Notes under the pieces: model-generated
The model's database searches: none
Seen by the model: only the letters and a program-made list of their open reading frames with translations
Told to the model about the DNA's origin: nothing
Origin: Clostridium lacusfryxellense
GTDB taxonomy: Bacteria > Bacillota > Clostridia > Clostridiales > Clostridiaceae
DNA length: 64,000 bases
Assembly: GCF_018861735.1 (NCBI RefSeq)
Contig: NZ_JAHLEB010000002.1
Location: forward strand, 1 to 64,000
Direction: 5' to 3'
Translations under genes and position numbers: made by a program
Part shown: one piece after another, positions 1-8,668 of the stretch
How the letters are laid out: each line of letters begins with the position of its first letter
Numbering within the stretch: position 1 is the first letter of the stretch

Positions 1-159
1 GGATAATATTTTGTGTCGTTACATTTATTCTCTCACAGTGGAGGAAAATATAAAAGCCTAACGGCTTAAAAGTTAGGCAATTCAATGATTGCAGAATTGT
101 GCAATCGGCTATATAGTATAGAGAAAGGAGGGTGCTAAACCCTCCTTTCTCTATATTTA
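1..159. other. Hairpin-rich non-coding segment, possible end of a mobile element
   Basis: No open frame crosses this stretch. It contains three hairpins in a row: GCCTAA/TTAGGC (about 55-78), GATTGCA/TGCAATC (87-106) and a 14-bp stem at 119-153. Directly after it, at about 160, a lipase gene begins in mid-protein, so this segment has replaced the 5' end of that gene. Tandem sub-terminal hairpins next to a truncated gene would fit the right end of an insertion element (IS200/IS605, IS607 or IStron type), but no transposase is visible because the window starts here. This identity is inference. Confidence 0.35.
119..153. repeat. Strong 14-bp-stem hairpin
   Basis: TAGAGAAAGGAGGG pairs perfectly with CCCTCCTTTCTCTA around a 7-nt loop. 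The T-run after it is poor (TATTTATTA), so it is not a classical terminator. It may instead be a sub-terminal hairpin of an inserted element, or a terminator with a weak tail. Confidence 0.5.
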
Positions 160-870
160 TTACCTAAGGAATTGATTCGTAATGGAGCAACAGTTTATTA
201 TGGAAATCAGGTGGCTTGGGGAACGGTGGAATGTAATGCACAGGATATTAAGGATAAAATTCTTGATATTGTTAAATCGACAGGATGTGAAAGGGTAAAC
301 ATTATAGCACATTCAAAAGGAGGACTTGATGCACGTTATATGATTAGTAAGTTAGATATGGGGGACTACGTTGCATCATTAACAATGGTGTCATCACCTC
401 ATAGAGGATGTAAGTTTGTTGATATTGTCAGTAAAATGCCAGATAAGCTTTATAAGGCTATTGCAAGAGTATCTGATAAATATTTTAGGGTTTTGGGTGA
501 TAAAAATCCTGATTTCTACACTGCAAGTAGACAGTTTTCAACTTATCATAGTAAAAAATTTAATGAAGAAGTGAAAAATGTAGATGGAGTGTATTATCAA
601 AGTTATGCAACAGTAGTAAAAAATATGTTTAGTGATTATATAGTGAAAATTCCTTATATTTTAGTGAAGTTAACGGAAGGTGAAAATGATGGTTTAGTTT
701 CTATTAATTCTGCTAAATGGGGAGAGTTTAAGGGCGTGCTTAAAAATAATCACAGGCGTGGAATCTCTCATGGAGATATTATAGATTTAAGAAGAGAGGA
801 TTATAAAGGTTTTGATGTAATAGAAAAATATGTAGAGATTGTATCAAACCTCAAAAATGAGGGATTTTAA
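160..870 (+). pseudogene. Lipase/esterase (alpha/beta hydrolase), 5'-truncated
   Basis: The frame reads as a clostridial triacylglycerol lipase-like alpha/beta hydrolase. The nucleophile elbow is AHSKGG, followed by the family-like segments MVSSPHRG, ENDGLVS and GISHGDIID (possible catalytic Asp and His regions). The family normally has about 60-80 more residues before this point, including the N-terminal strand and oxyanion-hole region (typically LVHG), and these are missing. Recognisable protein (LPKELIRNGATVYYG) starts at about 160, directly after a strong hairpin, and an in-frame stop lies a few codons further upstream. A TTG at 172 could still start translation of about 232 residues. Without the first strand the product is unlikely to fold as an active lipase. 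I call it a remnant broken by insertion or rearrangement at its left end. Confidence 0.75.
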
Positions 871-920
871 GTAAGTATCAATTGTACTAATTCAAATATT
901 ATAAATAATACGATAATTGT

Positions 921-1166
921 ATGAGAAAAGCCCCCCAGGTAGCAAAACAAAAAGAAATTGATGAAAATGATGAGAGAAATATAACAATAACTAATAAAGC
1001 AAAGCTAAAGCTTATGATTTTATGGTGATGCTATTTGGTGCATTTATGTTAGCGTTTGCGCTAATGCAGGTAGAGTGGACAGTTATTTTTGGGCATTGTT
1101 ATTGTATATTTGTTTGTTGTATTTTCAAATATATATTTTATGAGTAAGTATAATAAAGAAATGTAG
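921..1166 (+). pseudogene. Small membrane protein gene with two frameshifts
   Basis: Reading from ATG 921 gives a charged N-terminus (MRKAPQVAKQKEIDEND...) that stops after 35 codons. If one T is restored in the TTTT run near 1020, the frame continues into a hydrophobic segment (VMLFGAFMLAFALMQVEW). If one G is removed from the GGG near 1090, it continues through a second hydrophobic stretch (GIVIVYLFVVFSNIYF) to a stop at 1164-1166. Together this gives one roughly 80-residue protein with two membrane segments. The two single-base lesions in homopolymers suggest a decayed gene; sequencing error is the alternative. Function unknown. Confidence 0.6.
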
Positions 1167-1192
1167 ATAATTATTAGCTAAGTTTAATCGAT

Positions 1193-1228
1193 AGAGTTTT
1201 GGGTAAACCCAGAACTTTATTTTTATAA
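1193..1228 (+). terminator. Rho-independent terminator
   Basis: AGAGTTTTGGGT and ACCCAGAACTTT form a 12-bp stem (two G-T pairs) around AA, followed by ATTTTTATA. It closes the decayed small-gene region before the next gene. Confidence 0.7.
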
Positions 1229-1320
1229 ATATTGAAGGAAAAAAAAGGTTTATGTTGAATTAATATACTATAAATGTTGGGGAATTAAGTTTGTTATTCT
1301 TTTTAGAGGAGGATGCAATA

Positions 1321-2595
1321 ATGAAAAGAGAATATTTGGAATTGAAAACATGCCGTACAGAAAAGGCTGAATTTATAAGAGATAAAGAATATATTGTACT
1401 TGATACTACAACTGAACGTACATATGAATATGATTTCAAGGTATTACCTTGCTATAGGGTTATTAATGAAAGAGGCGGGGTGGAGATAGTTGTACCTGAT
1501 CAAATTTTTTATCCAACGAGTAGGCTATTACAATCTATAAAGGATGTAATATATACAGGTATTTTAAATATAGATAGTTTAGTGGAAGGTGAAGTATATT
1601 CAGTTTTTAAAATCCATGAAGACAGAGGAGAAGCAGTTTACACTATATTTGATGATTCGAGTAAACTAACAACATATCCTACAGCTTTGTTTGTCACAGA
1701 GGAACAATATTTTAAAATGACTAAAGAGGAAGTTATTGAATATAAAAAAGTTAAAAAAGTGGAACTTGAGCACTTTGAAAATTTGAGAAAAAAAGAGGCG
1801 CAAAGGGAATTAGATGAAAAACTAGAAATTAAAAACGAGAAAAAGAATGAGGCACAAAGATCTTTAGATGAACAAGGAAGACTTCAAAATACAAAGAATA
1901 TGAATAGGCTAGAAATAAAAAAAATAAAGGAATTTATTGAGGTTTTAAGACCAAATATTGTAGAAAAAACTACTAACCCTATGATTAATGGAATATCTAA
2001 AATTACCCGTAGAATTAATAATATTCTAAGTTTTTTTATTATCGGATGCCTTATAACAGTTGTTTCTTCGATTATGGGAAAGTTTTTATTAGGTTCAATA
2101 ATTAATACGGTATATTTAACAGCAGGTGTAGTAATTAATATATATTTTAAAAATAAGTTAGCTGAAAGTTTAATTAAATGTATCCCTGCTAGTGAAAAAA
2201 AAGAAAAAGAATATTTAAGTCGTATGCTTTCATTTAGCGATGATATATTACTCAAATTAAAAAAAATAGAATTAAATTTATTAATTCTAGAAAATGGAGA
2301 TACTATAAGTAGTGGAAATGTTTCACTAATAAGAGAATCTGTATCCTTTTGCTTAGAGAGTTATAAAACCAAAGATACTAATTTACTTAAAGATATAAAT
2401 ATATTTTTAGATAAAACTCTAGAATACATATATAGCTTGATTGAGGGAGACAATTCGGCAGAATTATATATAGAAAAGCAAATTTATGAAAATGTATCAT
2501 CCATTATAAAGAGAAACACTGATGTGTTCGAACTTATGATCTCGGATAATAAGGAAATTAAAGATATATTAAATAAAGATTTCTTTCCGTTATAA
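1321..2595 (+). CDS. Hypothetical coiled-coil protein with two membrane segments
   Basis: I do not recognise the family. The 424-residue protein has a soluble N-terminal region of about 140 residues. A strongly charged coiled-coil follows (about 145-205) with an imperfect internal repeat (EAQRELDEKLEIKNEKK / EAQRSLDEQGRLQNTK). Next come two adjacent hydrophobic stretches (about 235-280: ILSFFIIGCLITVVSS and INTVYLTAGVVINIYF) and a C-terminal helical region. The start is the ATG at 1321 because GAGGAGG lies just upstream; a TTG at 1291 has no such site. It sits alone between terminators and is probably a membrane protein with both ends on the same side. Confidence 0.8.
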   Translation: MKREYLELKTCRTEKAEFIRDKEYIVLDTTTERTYEYDFKVLPCYRVINERGGVEIVVPDQIFYPTSRLLQSIKDVIYTGILNIDSLVEGEVYSVFKIHEDRGEAVYTIFDDSSKLTTYPTALFVTEEQYFKMTKEEVIEYKKVKKVELEHFENLRKKEAQRELDEKLEIKNEKKNEAQRSLDEQGRLQNTKNMNRLEIKKIKEFIEVLRPNIVEKTTNPMINGISKITRRINNILSFFIIGCLITVVSSIMGKFLLGSIINTVYLTAGVVINIYFKNKLAESLIKCIPASEKKEKEYLSRMLSFSDDILLKLKKIELNLLILENGDTISSGNVSLIRESVSFCLESYKTKDTNLLKDINIFLDKTLEYIYSLIEGDNSAELYIEKQIYENVSSIIKRNTDVFELMISDNKEIKDILNKDFFPL

Positions 2596-2741
2596 AAATA
2601 AACAATAGAATTTACTTTCTGTACAAATATTTAAGGATAACTTAATTGCACAAAAATCTTATTATTAACTATATTAATTGTAAGGGGATATTGTTTTGTT
2701 GTTATTAAAGTAATTATATAAATATAAGAGGAGGAGTAAAG

Positions 2742-3293
2742 TTGGGATTTATTGATGAGTTAATGAATGCAACAATAGAATCTTTAAGTAAGGCTGCAAC
2801 AAATGCTTTTAGCACAGTAGTTATTTCATCCCAAGATAATACTAAGATAAATCTTATAAAGACAGAACTTACAGAAATTAATGTCGAGCTTGATGCAACA
2901 TATAGCCTGATAGGGAAAAAATATGTTGAGTATGTTTCAGAAAGTGATGAGATGCCAGGAATTGATATTAAAGATTTACTTAAAATTATGGAGCCTAAAC
3001 TTGAAAAGAAAAATGAATTTGAGACACAATTAATTGCGTTAGAGAAGAAAATTAAGGAGCAAGGAATTACACAGGAAAAAGAAAGGTTTGAGAATGAGTT
3101 TAAACATCAAAAGGAGAATCTTGATAAGGCTAAGGAAATGGATATTATATCAGAAGATGACTACGATGAAAAACTTAAACAATATACTAAAAAAAGAAAT
3201 AACTTTCAAGCTATAAGGAATGTTAAAAAACAATATGAACTTGGAATAATTAGTTACGAAGAGTTACAGATGAAATTACGTGAATTGACTTAA
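2742..3293 (+). CDS. Hypothetical protein with two SHOCT-like C-terminal motifs
   Basis: The 183-residue protein starts at TTG 2742, with AGGAGG eight bases upstream. It is mostly helical and hydrophilic, with a probable coiled-coil around residues 85-125. Two short segments near the C-terminus (LDKAKEMDIISEDDYDEKL and VKKQYELGIISYEELQMKL) share the pattern of the SHOCT domain: helix, then G/D-I-I-S/T, then E-[DE]-[YL]-x-x-K-L. The N-terminal half is unassigned. A degraded partial copy of this gene lies at 5289-5346. The protein is probably an oligomerising cytoplasmic factor of unknown function. Confidence 0.75.
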   Translation: MGFIDELMNATIESLSKAATNAFSTVVISSQDNTKINLIKTELTEINVELDATYSLIGKKYVEYVSESDEMPGIDIKDLLKIMEPKLEKKNEFETQLIALEKKIKEQGITQEKERFENEFKHQKENLDKAKEMDIISEDDYDEKLKQYTKKRNNFQAIRNVKKQYELGIISYEELQMKLRELT

Positions 3294-3352
3294 GGTTTTA
3301 TTTGTTTAATCTGTAAACATACTTAGTTTTTAAAAATAGAGTTGTTAAGTAT

Positions 3353-3396
3353 AAATCCTGAATTGTCCTTTGATGTGATGATTCAGGATTTTTTAG
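3353..3396 (+). terminator. Rho-independent terminator
   Basis: AAATCCTGAAT pairs with ATTCAGGATTT around a 17-nt loop and is followed by a T-run (TTTTTTAG). It ends the 2742-3293 gene. The remaining bases up to 3674 are AT-rich and show nothing else I can support. Confidence 0.8.
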
Positions 3397-3674
3397 TAGT
3401 ATTGGTTTTTGATATTTATCTTGTTTAATTAGAAAGCGTGTACTTTTTTATAGTTTATTGATATTATATAGGTATTTGTTGGCTATCTTTTACATATATT
3501 GTTTTTTAATAAAATCGAAATTATTTAAGTATTTTAATTGCATGTTTTTTTAATAGAGTTAGATTACACAATGGTTAAAATGCAAATATATTACTAAGAT
3601 CTTGTTAGAGTATATGATCTGGAATTTTTTATTATTATTTTTTAAAAAATTAAGAGCGGGAGTGGAAGATACAC

Positions 3675-5078
3675 ATGGCAGAGGAAGAGTTACTTCAACG
3701 AAAGATTAAAAAACTTAGAGCTGAGGGGAAATACAAAGAAACTATTGAGAATTGTTATGTTCTAATTGAGTTAGGAAATAAATTGAAAGATTACAAATCT
3801 CTTTTAGTTGCGTACATGAATCTTGTGGCTTCGTACTATTGTATTGGGGATATTGAAGCAGCATTTAACAGTATCGAGAGTCACAAAGAAATTTGTGATA
3901 AATATGGCGATAATGAAGAAAAATTACTGTCATACAATTCTTTATTTTTACTCTATGATCATACCAAAGATATAGAGAAGGCAAAGAATATTCTTGAAAA
4001 AAGCATAGAGTTAGGAAAAAATTTAAACAAATACAATATAGTTAGTAATGGTTATAGCAATTATAGTCATATTTGTATAATTCAAAAGGAGTATAAGCAA
4101 GCAATAGAAATGGGCATTTTGGGTATTCAAATGGCAAATCTGCATGTGCCATTAACTCCAATTTTGGTATTGAGAGTTAAGTTAAACATTGTGAAAGCAT
4201 ATATAGGCTTAAAAAACTTTAAAGAATCAAAATTATTAATAGATGAGATGATAAATGATCCGATTTTAGATTCATATATAAGAGAAAAAGCTCATTGTTA
4301 CGATGTGCAAGCTCATTGGTATAGCAAACAAAAGTTATATAGCAAAGCATTCGAATCGTTTTCTAACGCAAAGGTATTAGTAGAAAGCTACAATGATGTT
4401 TATTTACTAAAGGATATACAAATGGAGAGATCAAAGCTATGCGAGTCCATGGGAGATATAAATTTAGCTTATAAGATTCAAAAGGAATACATATTACTCT
4501 TAAGTGAAATTAGTAAAAGTGAAATAGAGTTAGTGGCCCTAAAACTTCAAATAAAACATAGTATGGCATCCATGGAAAAGAAAGTTAATACTGATTATTT
4601 AACTGGTATATATAATCGCAATTATATGGAAATAAATACGAATAAATTACTAAAGCTAGCATGTGAAAATAATGAAAGTATAATATGCATAGTATTTGAT
4701 TTAGATGGCTTCAAATCAATTAATGACCAACATGGTCATCTCTTTGGAGATGAAGTTATAAAACAAGTAAGCAAAGCTTGTTCAAGTATTCTTAGAGAAA
4801 ATGACATATTTGCTCGTTTTGGTGGAGATGAATTTGTTATCATTTTAGAAGGTATAACACTAGAAAACGGAGAAAAGAAAGCTGAACAAATTATGAAGAC
4901 AATAAGAAATTTAAATATACTTAAAGATGGAAAGCATATTCCAATTACAGTCAGTATTGGAATCACTGATAATTTAACTTGTGCTGCAAAATATTTTAAT
5001 GAGTTATTTAATGTTGCAGATTTAAGACTATACAAGGCAAAGAATGGTGGGAGAAATCAAGTTTGTGCAGTTAATTAA
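3675..5078 (+). CDS. Diguanylate cyclase with TPR sensor region (TPR-GGDEF)
   Basis: This enzyme should make c-di-GMP from two GTP. The C-terminal third is a GGDEF domain whose signature (RFGGDEFVIIL, about residue 381) is intact. An inhibitory-site motif RxxD (REND) lies five residues before GGDEF, so product feedback inhibition is expected. The N-terminal ~290 residues form TPR-like helical pairs with no membrane segment or signal peptide, so the sensor is cytoplasmic and probably binds a protein partner. The gene is monocistronic and ends at a terminator, about 570 bp before the pilus operon. Because PilB there has a c-di-GMP-binding type of N-terminus, a local signalling link is plausible; that link is inference. 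Confidence 0.93.
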   Translation: MAEEELLQRKIKKLRAEGKYKETIENCYVLIELGNKLKDYKSLLVAYMNLVASYYCIGDIEAAFNSIESHKEICDKYGDNEEKLLSYNSLFLLYDHTKDIEKAKNILEKSIELGKNLNKYNIVSNGYSNYSHICIIQKEYKQAIEMGILGIQMANLHVPLTPILVLRVKLNIVKAYIGLKNFKESKLLIDEMINDPILDSYIREKAHCYDVQAHWYSKQKLYSKAFESFSNAKVLVESYNDVYLLKDIQMERSKLCESMGDINLAYKIQKEYILLLSEISKSEIELVALKLQIKHSMASMEKKVNTDYLTGIYNRNYMEINTNKLLKLACENNESIICIVFDLDGFKSINDQHGHLFGDEVIKQVSKACSSILRENDIFARFGGDEFVIILEGITLENGEKKAEQIMKTIRNLNILKDGKHIPITVSIGITDNLTCAAKYFNELFNVADLRLYKAKNGGRNQVCAVN

Positions 5079-5098
5079 TTGCACGAATTTTTTTTATT
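5062..5098 (+). terminator. Terminator overlapping the cyclase stop codon
   Basis: GTGCA (5065-5069) pairs with TGCAC (5080-5084), with an extra AATTAATT self-pairing inside, and a run of eight T follows. The stem includes the stop codon of the diguanylate cyclase gene. Confidence 0.6.
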
Positions 5099-5288
5099 AT
5101 TATATAGAATGCTAGGTGGGTATCTATAATAATGATTAATTAGACAAAATATATAAATAAAAGAGTATTTATTTATATATTAAAGAGGAATTTAATAAAG
5201 TAGGTAGAATTATGTTAATTAACAGATAAATTAACTTGTAAAGTATGTAAAATATATTTTAATTATTGTAATTATAGAAATATATAGA

Positions 5289-5346
5289 ATGAGTAAAGTT
5301 GGAGTTTATTGATAAATTAATGAATGTATTTATTTACGAAGAGTGC
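5289..5346 (+). pseudogene. Deletion relic of the 2742-3293 gene
   Basis: The stretch reads GAGTAAAGTTGGAGTTTATT then GATAAATTAATGAATG, closely matching the start of the gene at 2742 including the sequence just before its TTG. It then jumps to TTTACGAAGAGT, matching that gene's 3' part near 3253-3266. So this looks like a second copy whose middle has been deleted and which carries point changes. The rest of 5099-5548 is AT-rich with no gene I can support. A 20-codon ORF at 5507-5569 (MTKFKKSLQFIILSLHRINK) has a weak GGAGAG upstream but no recognisable identity. Confidence 0.55.
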
Positions 5347-5548
5347 TACTTAAATAAGATCTAAATTTGAATCTGATTTTTATTGAAATTAAAATTTACT
5401 GCAATAAAATATTACTAATATAAAGAATTCGTATTAATTTAAACTATTGTGATAGTGATTGTAAAACTAGGGTATAGCTCACTTATATAGAATTGGAGAG
5501 CATATTATGACAAAATTTAAAAAAAGTTTACAATTTATAATACTATCA

Positions 5549-5577
5549 TTGCATAGGATTAATAAATAATATATAAT
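5549..5577 (+). promoter_or_regulatory. Predicted sigma-A promoter of the pilus operon
   Basis: TTGCAT (5549-5554) and TATAAT (5572-5577) are separated by exactly 17 bp, about 75 bp before pilB. No c-di-GMP riboswitch could be recognised in the leader. Confidence 0.55.
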
Positions 5578-5651
5578 CAATATTATACATTATTTTACGA
5601 GGTGTTAATGGGAAATTAAGTAATAGTCGAAACAGGTTAGGAGTGAGCAAT

Positions 5652-7352
5652 ATGAGTCTTCAAAACAAACAAAGATTGGGAGATATTCTTGTTCAAATCA
5701 AAAAAATAACTGAAGAACAATTGCAATCAGTTTTGAAAAAACAAAGGATATCTGGAAAAAGACTTGGAGAACAACTTATAGAAGATAATATATTAACCGA
5801 GGATGAAATAATAGATGTTCTTGAAATACAACTAGGAATTATGAGGGTAGACTTAGAGCAAGTTGTTGTTAATATGGAGGCAGTAAAATCCATATCTGAG
5901 TCTCTGGCTATAAGATATAATTTGATACCTATAGATATAGAAGATAATAAAATTAAAGTAGTAATGTCAGACCCATTAAATGTGTTTGCGATCGATGATG
6001 TAACTATTTCATCAGGTTATGAGGTAGAACCCTTAATTACAACTCATTCAGCTATTAAAAAGGCTATAGATAGATATTATTCCTCGCAATATGTTCAAAA
6101 GACCGCAAATGAACTAGTAAAATCTCAAATTAAAAGTGGGGCAAAGGGTCTTAGCGAAGAGGAAGTTGATAGCTTAGAAAACATTAAAAATGCTCCTGCA
6201 GTAAGGCTTGTAGATTCTTTAGTTAAAAATGCAGTGAAAAGCAGAGCTAGTGACATTCATATAGAACCATTTGAAAAATATATTAGGGTTAGATATAGGA
6301 TTGATGGTGAACTTCACGAGGTTTTAAAATCAGCTAAGGAAACACTGGCTGCATTAGTTACAAGAATAAAAATACTTGGCAACATGAATATAGCAGAGAA
6401 GAGAATCCCTCAAGATGGTAGAATACTAATGAATATAGATGAAAAAGATTATGACCTTCGTGTATCTATACTTCCAACAGTTTATGGAGAAAAAGTAGTT
6501 ATTAGGGTTCTTGATAGAGAGAACTTTCTAAAATCTAAGGAGCAACTAGGGTTAGGTGATGACGACTTACAGAAGTTAGAGGGGATAATTAAAAGCCCTT
6601 ATGGAATTATTTTAGTAACGGGTCCTACAGGAAGTGGTAAGTCCACTACTTTATATACTATTTTAAGTGATTTGAATAAGGAAAATACTAATATTATAAC
6701 TGTAGAAGATCCAGTAGAATACCTAATGGATGGTATAAATCAAGTAAATGTAAACATTAAGGCAGGGTTAACTTTTGCATCTGGACTTAGATCAATTTTA
6801 AGGCAAGATCCAGATATAATAATGATAGGAGAAATCAGGGATAGTGAAACGGCAGAAATAGCTATTAGTTCTGCAATTACAGGACATTTGGTTTTGAGTA
6901 CCATACATACCAATGATGCTGCATCAGCGGTTGTAAGACTTTCAGAAATGGGAGTAGAACCATACCTTGTGGCATCATCTGTAAGTGGAATTATTTCACA
7001 AAGACTTGTTAGAAAAATATGTAAACATTGTAAAACTTCCTATGAAGCCAGTAATTACGAAAAAACAATATTAGGTATTGAAGCTGATGTGCCTCTAAAA
7101 GTTTATAAGGGTAGTGGTTGTACTTATTGTAATAATAGTGGTTTTTCTGGCAGAGTTGGTGTTTATGAAATTATGGAAATTACAAGAGAGATAAGAGAAA
7201 GTATACTACTTAATAAAAGCATAGATGAAGTTAAAGATATGAGCATTAGAAATGGAATGAAAACTCTTAAAAAATCTTGTGAACATTTAGTTTATAGTGG
7301 TGAAACTACCATAGAGGAACTAATAAAAATAGCTTTTTCAAAAGATAGTTAG
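5652..7352 (+). CDS. pilB: Type IV pilus assembly ATPase PilB (GspE family)
   Basis: Cytoplasmic hexameric ATPase that drives pilus extension. The N-terminus carries two MshEN-type motifs (RLGDILVQIKKITEEQLQ and RLGEQLIEDNILTEDEI), the kind known to bind c-di-GMP in related PilB/MshE proteins. The catalytic half has Walker A GPTGSGKST (about residue 323), Walker B-like DPDIIMIGEIRD (about 385-396), a His box (TGHLVLSTIHTNDA), and a four-cysteine zinc site (CKHC ... CTYC, about 456-495). At 567 residues it is full length. The ATG at 5652 is chosen over the GTG at 5643 because AGGAG at 5639-5643 serves as its ribosome binding site. It is the first gene of the pilus operon. Confidence 0.96.
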   Translation: MSLQNKQRLGDILVQIKKITEEQLQSVLKKQRISGKRLGEQLIEDNILTEDEIIDVLEIQLGIMRVDLEQVVVNMEAVKSISESLAIRYNLIPIDIEDNKIKVVMSDPLNVFAIDDVTISSGYEVEPLITTHSAIKKAIDRYYSSQYVQKTANELVKSQIKSGAKGLSEEEVDSLENIKNAPAVRLVDSLVKNAVKSRASDIHIEPFEKYIRVRYRIDGELHEVLKSAKETLAALVTRIKILGNMNIAEKRIPQDGRILMNIDEKDYDLRVSILPTVYGEKVVIRVLDRENFLKSKEQLGLGDDDLQKLEGIIKSPYGIILVTGPTGSGKSTTLYTILSDLNKENTNIITVEDPVEYLMDGINQVNVNIKAGLTFASGLRSILRQDPDIIMIGEIRDSETAEIAISSAITGHLVLSTIHTNDAASAVVRLSEMGVEPYLVASSVSGIISQRLVRKICKHCKTSYEASNYEKTILGIEADVPLKVYKGSGCTYCNNSGFSGRVGVYEIMEITREIRESILLNKSIDEVKDMSIRNGMKTLKKSCEHLVYSGETTIEELIKIAFSKDS

Positions 7353-7389
7353 GATATATTATATATAATATAGAGAAGGAGGTGCTCAA

Positions 7390-8595
7390 GTGCCAGTTTT
7401 TGTATATGAAGCAAAAAACGTTCAAGGTGTTTTATTAAAAGGTAAAATGGAAGCCTCAGACGAAAAAGCAGTAGTGATGATGATTAGAGATAAAAGTTAT
7501 TATCCAGTTAAAATAAAAGAGTACAAGCAGTCATTAAATGTGGACTTGAGCTCTCTTAAAGTAGTTAGTACTAAGGATATATCAATATTTTGTAGACAAT
7601 TTTCCGTTATAGTTTCTGCGGGAATTAGTATAGTTAAAGCTGTAGATATAGTTAAAGAACAGTCAGAAAATCCAAAACTTAAAAAAATCTTATTTTCAGT
7701 TGGCGAAGAGATTCAAAAAGGAAAAACTTTATCAATGTCACTTAGAGAGCATAAAGATATTCCAGATATGTTAGTAAACATGGTTGAGGTCGGAGAAACT
7801 AGCGGAAATTTGGACACTATTTTAGACACCTTGGCTAAGTATTATGAGAATGAGCACAAACAGCAACAAAAAATAAGTCAGGCAACAACATATCCTAAGG
7901 TTATTGTTATTTTTGCTATGGTGGTTGTAACCGGACTTGTAACTTTCGTGGTACCTACCTTTACTAAGATGATTACAGATGCAGGAGGAGATGTTCCTCT
8001 TCCAACTAAAATTGTTATGGGAATTAGTGATTTTTTTAGAGGGAATCTAGTAGCTATAATTCTATTTATATTATTCGTAGTTATAGCATCTAAAATTTTT
8101 GGAAGTAAGGGTAAAAGGGAATTGAAAAATGATAAATACACTATGAAAATGCCTGTATTTGGTAAGCTATATTTAAAAGTTGTAACAGCTAGATTTGCTA
8201 GAACATTTGGAATACTATTATCTAGTGGAGTACCAATGATTGAAAGTATAGAGACCTGCGCCAAAGTCCTTAATAGTAGGACTATCAGTGACATACTTTC
8301 ATCAGTTAAGGAAGAAGTTAAAAAGGGGACAGGCCTTGGTGATGCACTAGCCGCTAGAGAGATTTTCCCACTTATGCTTACTCAAATGATTAAAATAGGT
8401 GAAGAATCCGGTAATATGGATGAAGTATTAAGTAAAACTGCTGATTTTTATGATGATGAGGTATCCAATGCTACAGCACAAATGACTTCTTTAATAGAAC
8501 CGCTAATAATAATAGGATTAACTATGGTGGTTGGATTCATAGTAGTATCCATTATATTACCTATCTTTGGTATGTATGATGCCGCAGGCGGTTAA
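7390..8595 (+). CDS. pilC: Type IV pilus inner-membrane platform protein PilC (GspF family)
   Basis: PilC couples the PilB motor to the growing pilus. The 401-residue protein has the duplicated GspF domain: a soluble lobe (FCRQFSVIVSAGISIVKAVD), a membrane segment (about 175-195), a second soluble lobe (FARTFGILLSSGVPMIESIE), and the C-terminal membrane segment (PLIIIGLTMVVGFIVVSIILPIF). Length is normal. The GTG start at 7390 follows AAGGAGGTG. It lies 37 bp after pilB, in the same operon. Confidence 0.95.
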   Translation: MPVFVYEAKNVQGVLLKGKMEASDEKAVVMMIRDKSYYPVKIKEYKQSLNVDLSSLKVVSTKDISIFCRQFSVIVSAGISIVKAVDIVKEQSENPKLKKILFSVGEEIQKGKTLSMSLREHKDIPDMLVNMVEVGETSGNLDTILDTLAKYYENEHKQQQKISQATTYPKVIVIFAMVVVTGLVTFVVPTFTKMITDAGGDVPLPTKIVMGISDFFRGNLVAIILFILFVVIASKIFGSKGKRELKNDKYTMKMPVFGKLYLKVVTARFARTFGILLSSGVPMIESIETCAKVLNSRTISDILSSVKEEVKKGTGLGDALAAREIFPLMLTQMIKIGEESGNMDEVLSKTADFYDDEVSNATAQMTSLIEPLIIIGLTMVVGFIVVSIILPIFGMYDAAGG

Positions 8596-8668
8596 ATTTA
8601 ATAATTACCAAAGCAAATGCTTTGATAAATATATATATTGTAATACAAAATAGAGGAGGAATTATAAA

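Noticed and set aside
119-153. Classical terminator
   Set aside because: The stem is strong, but the downstream T-run is broken and no gene ends directly before it; listed as a hairpin instead.
5079-5651. c-di-GMP riboswitch upstream of the pilus operon
   Set aside because: None of the conserved core sequences of type I or type II c-di-GMP riboswitches could be found in the leader.
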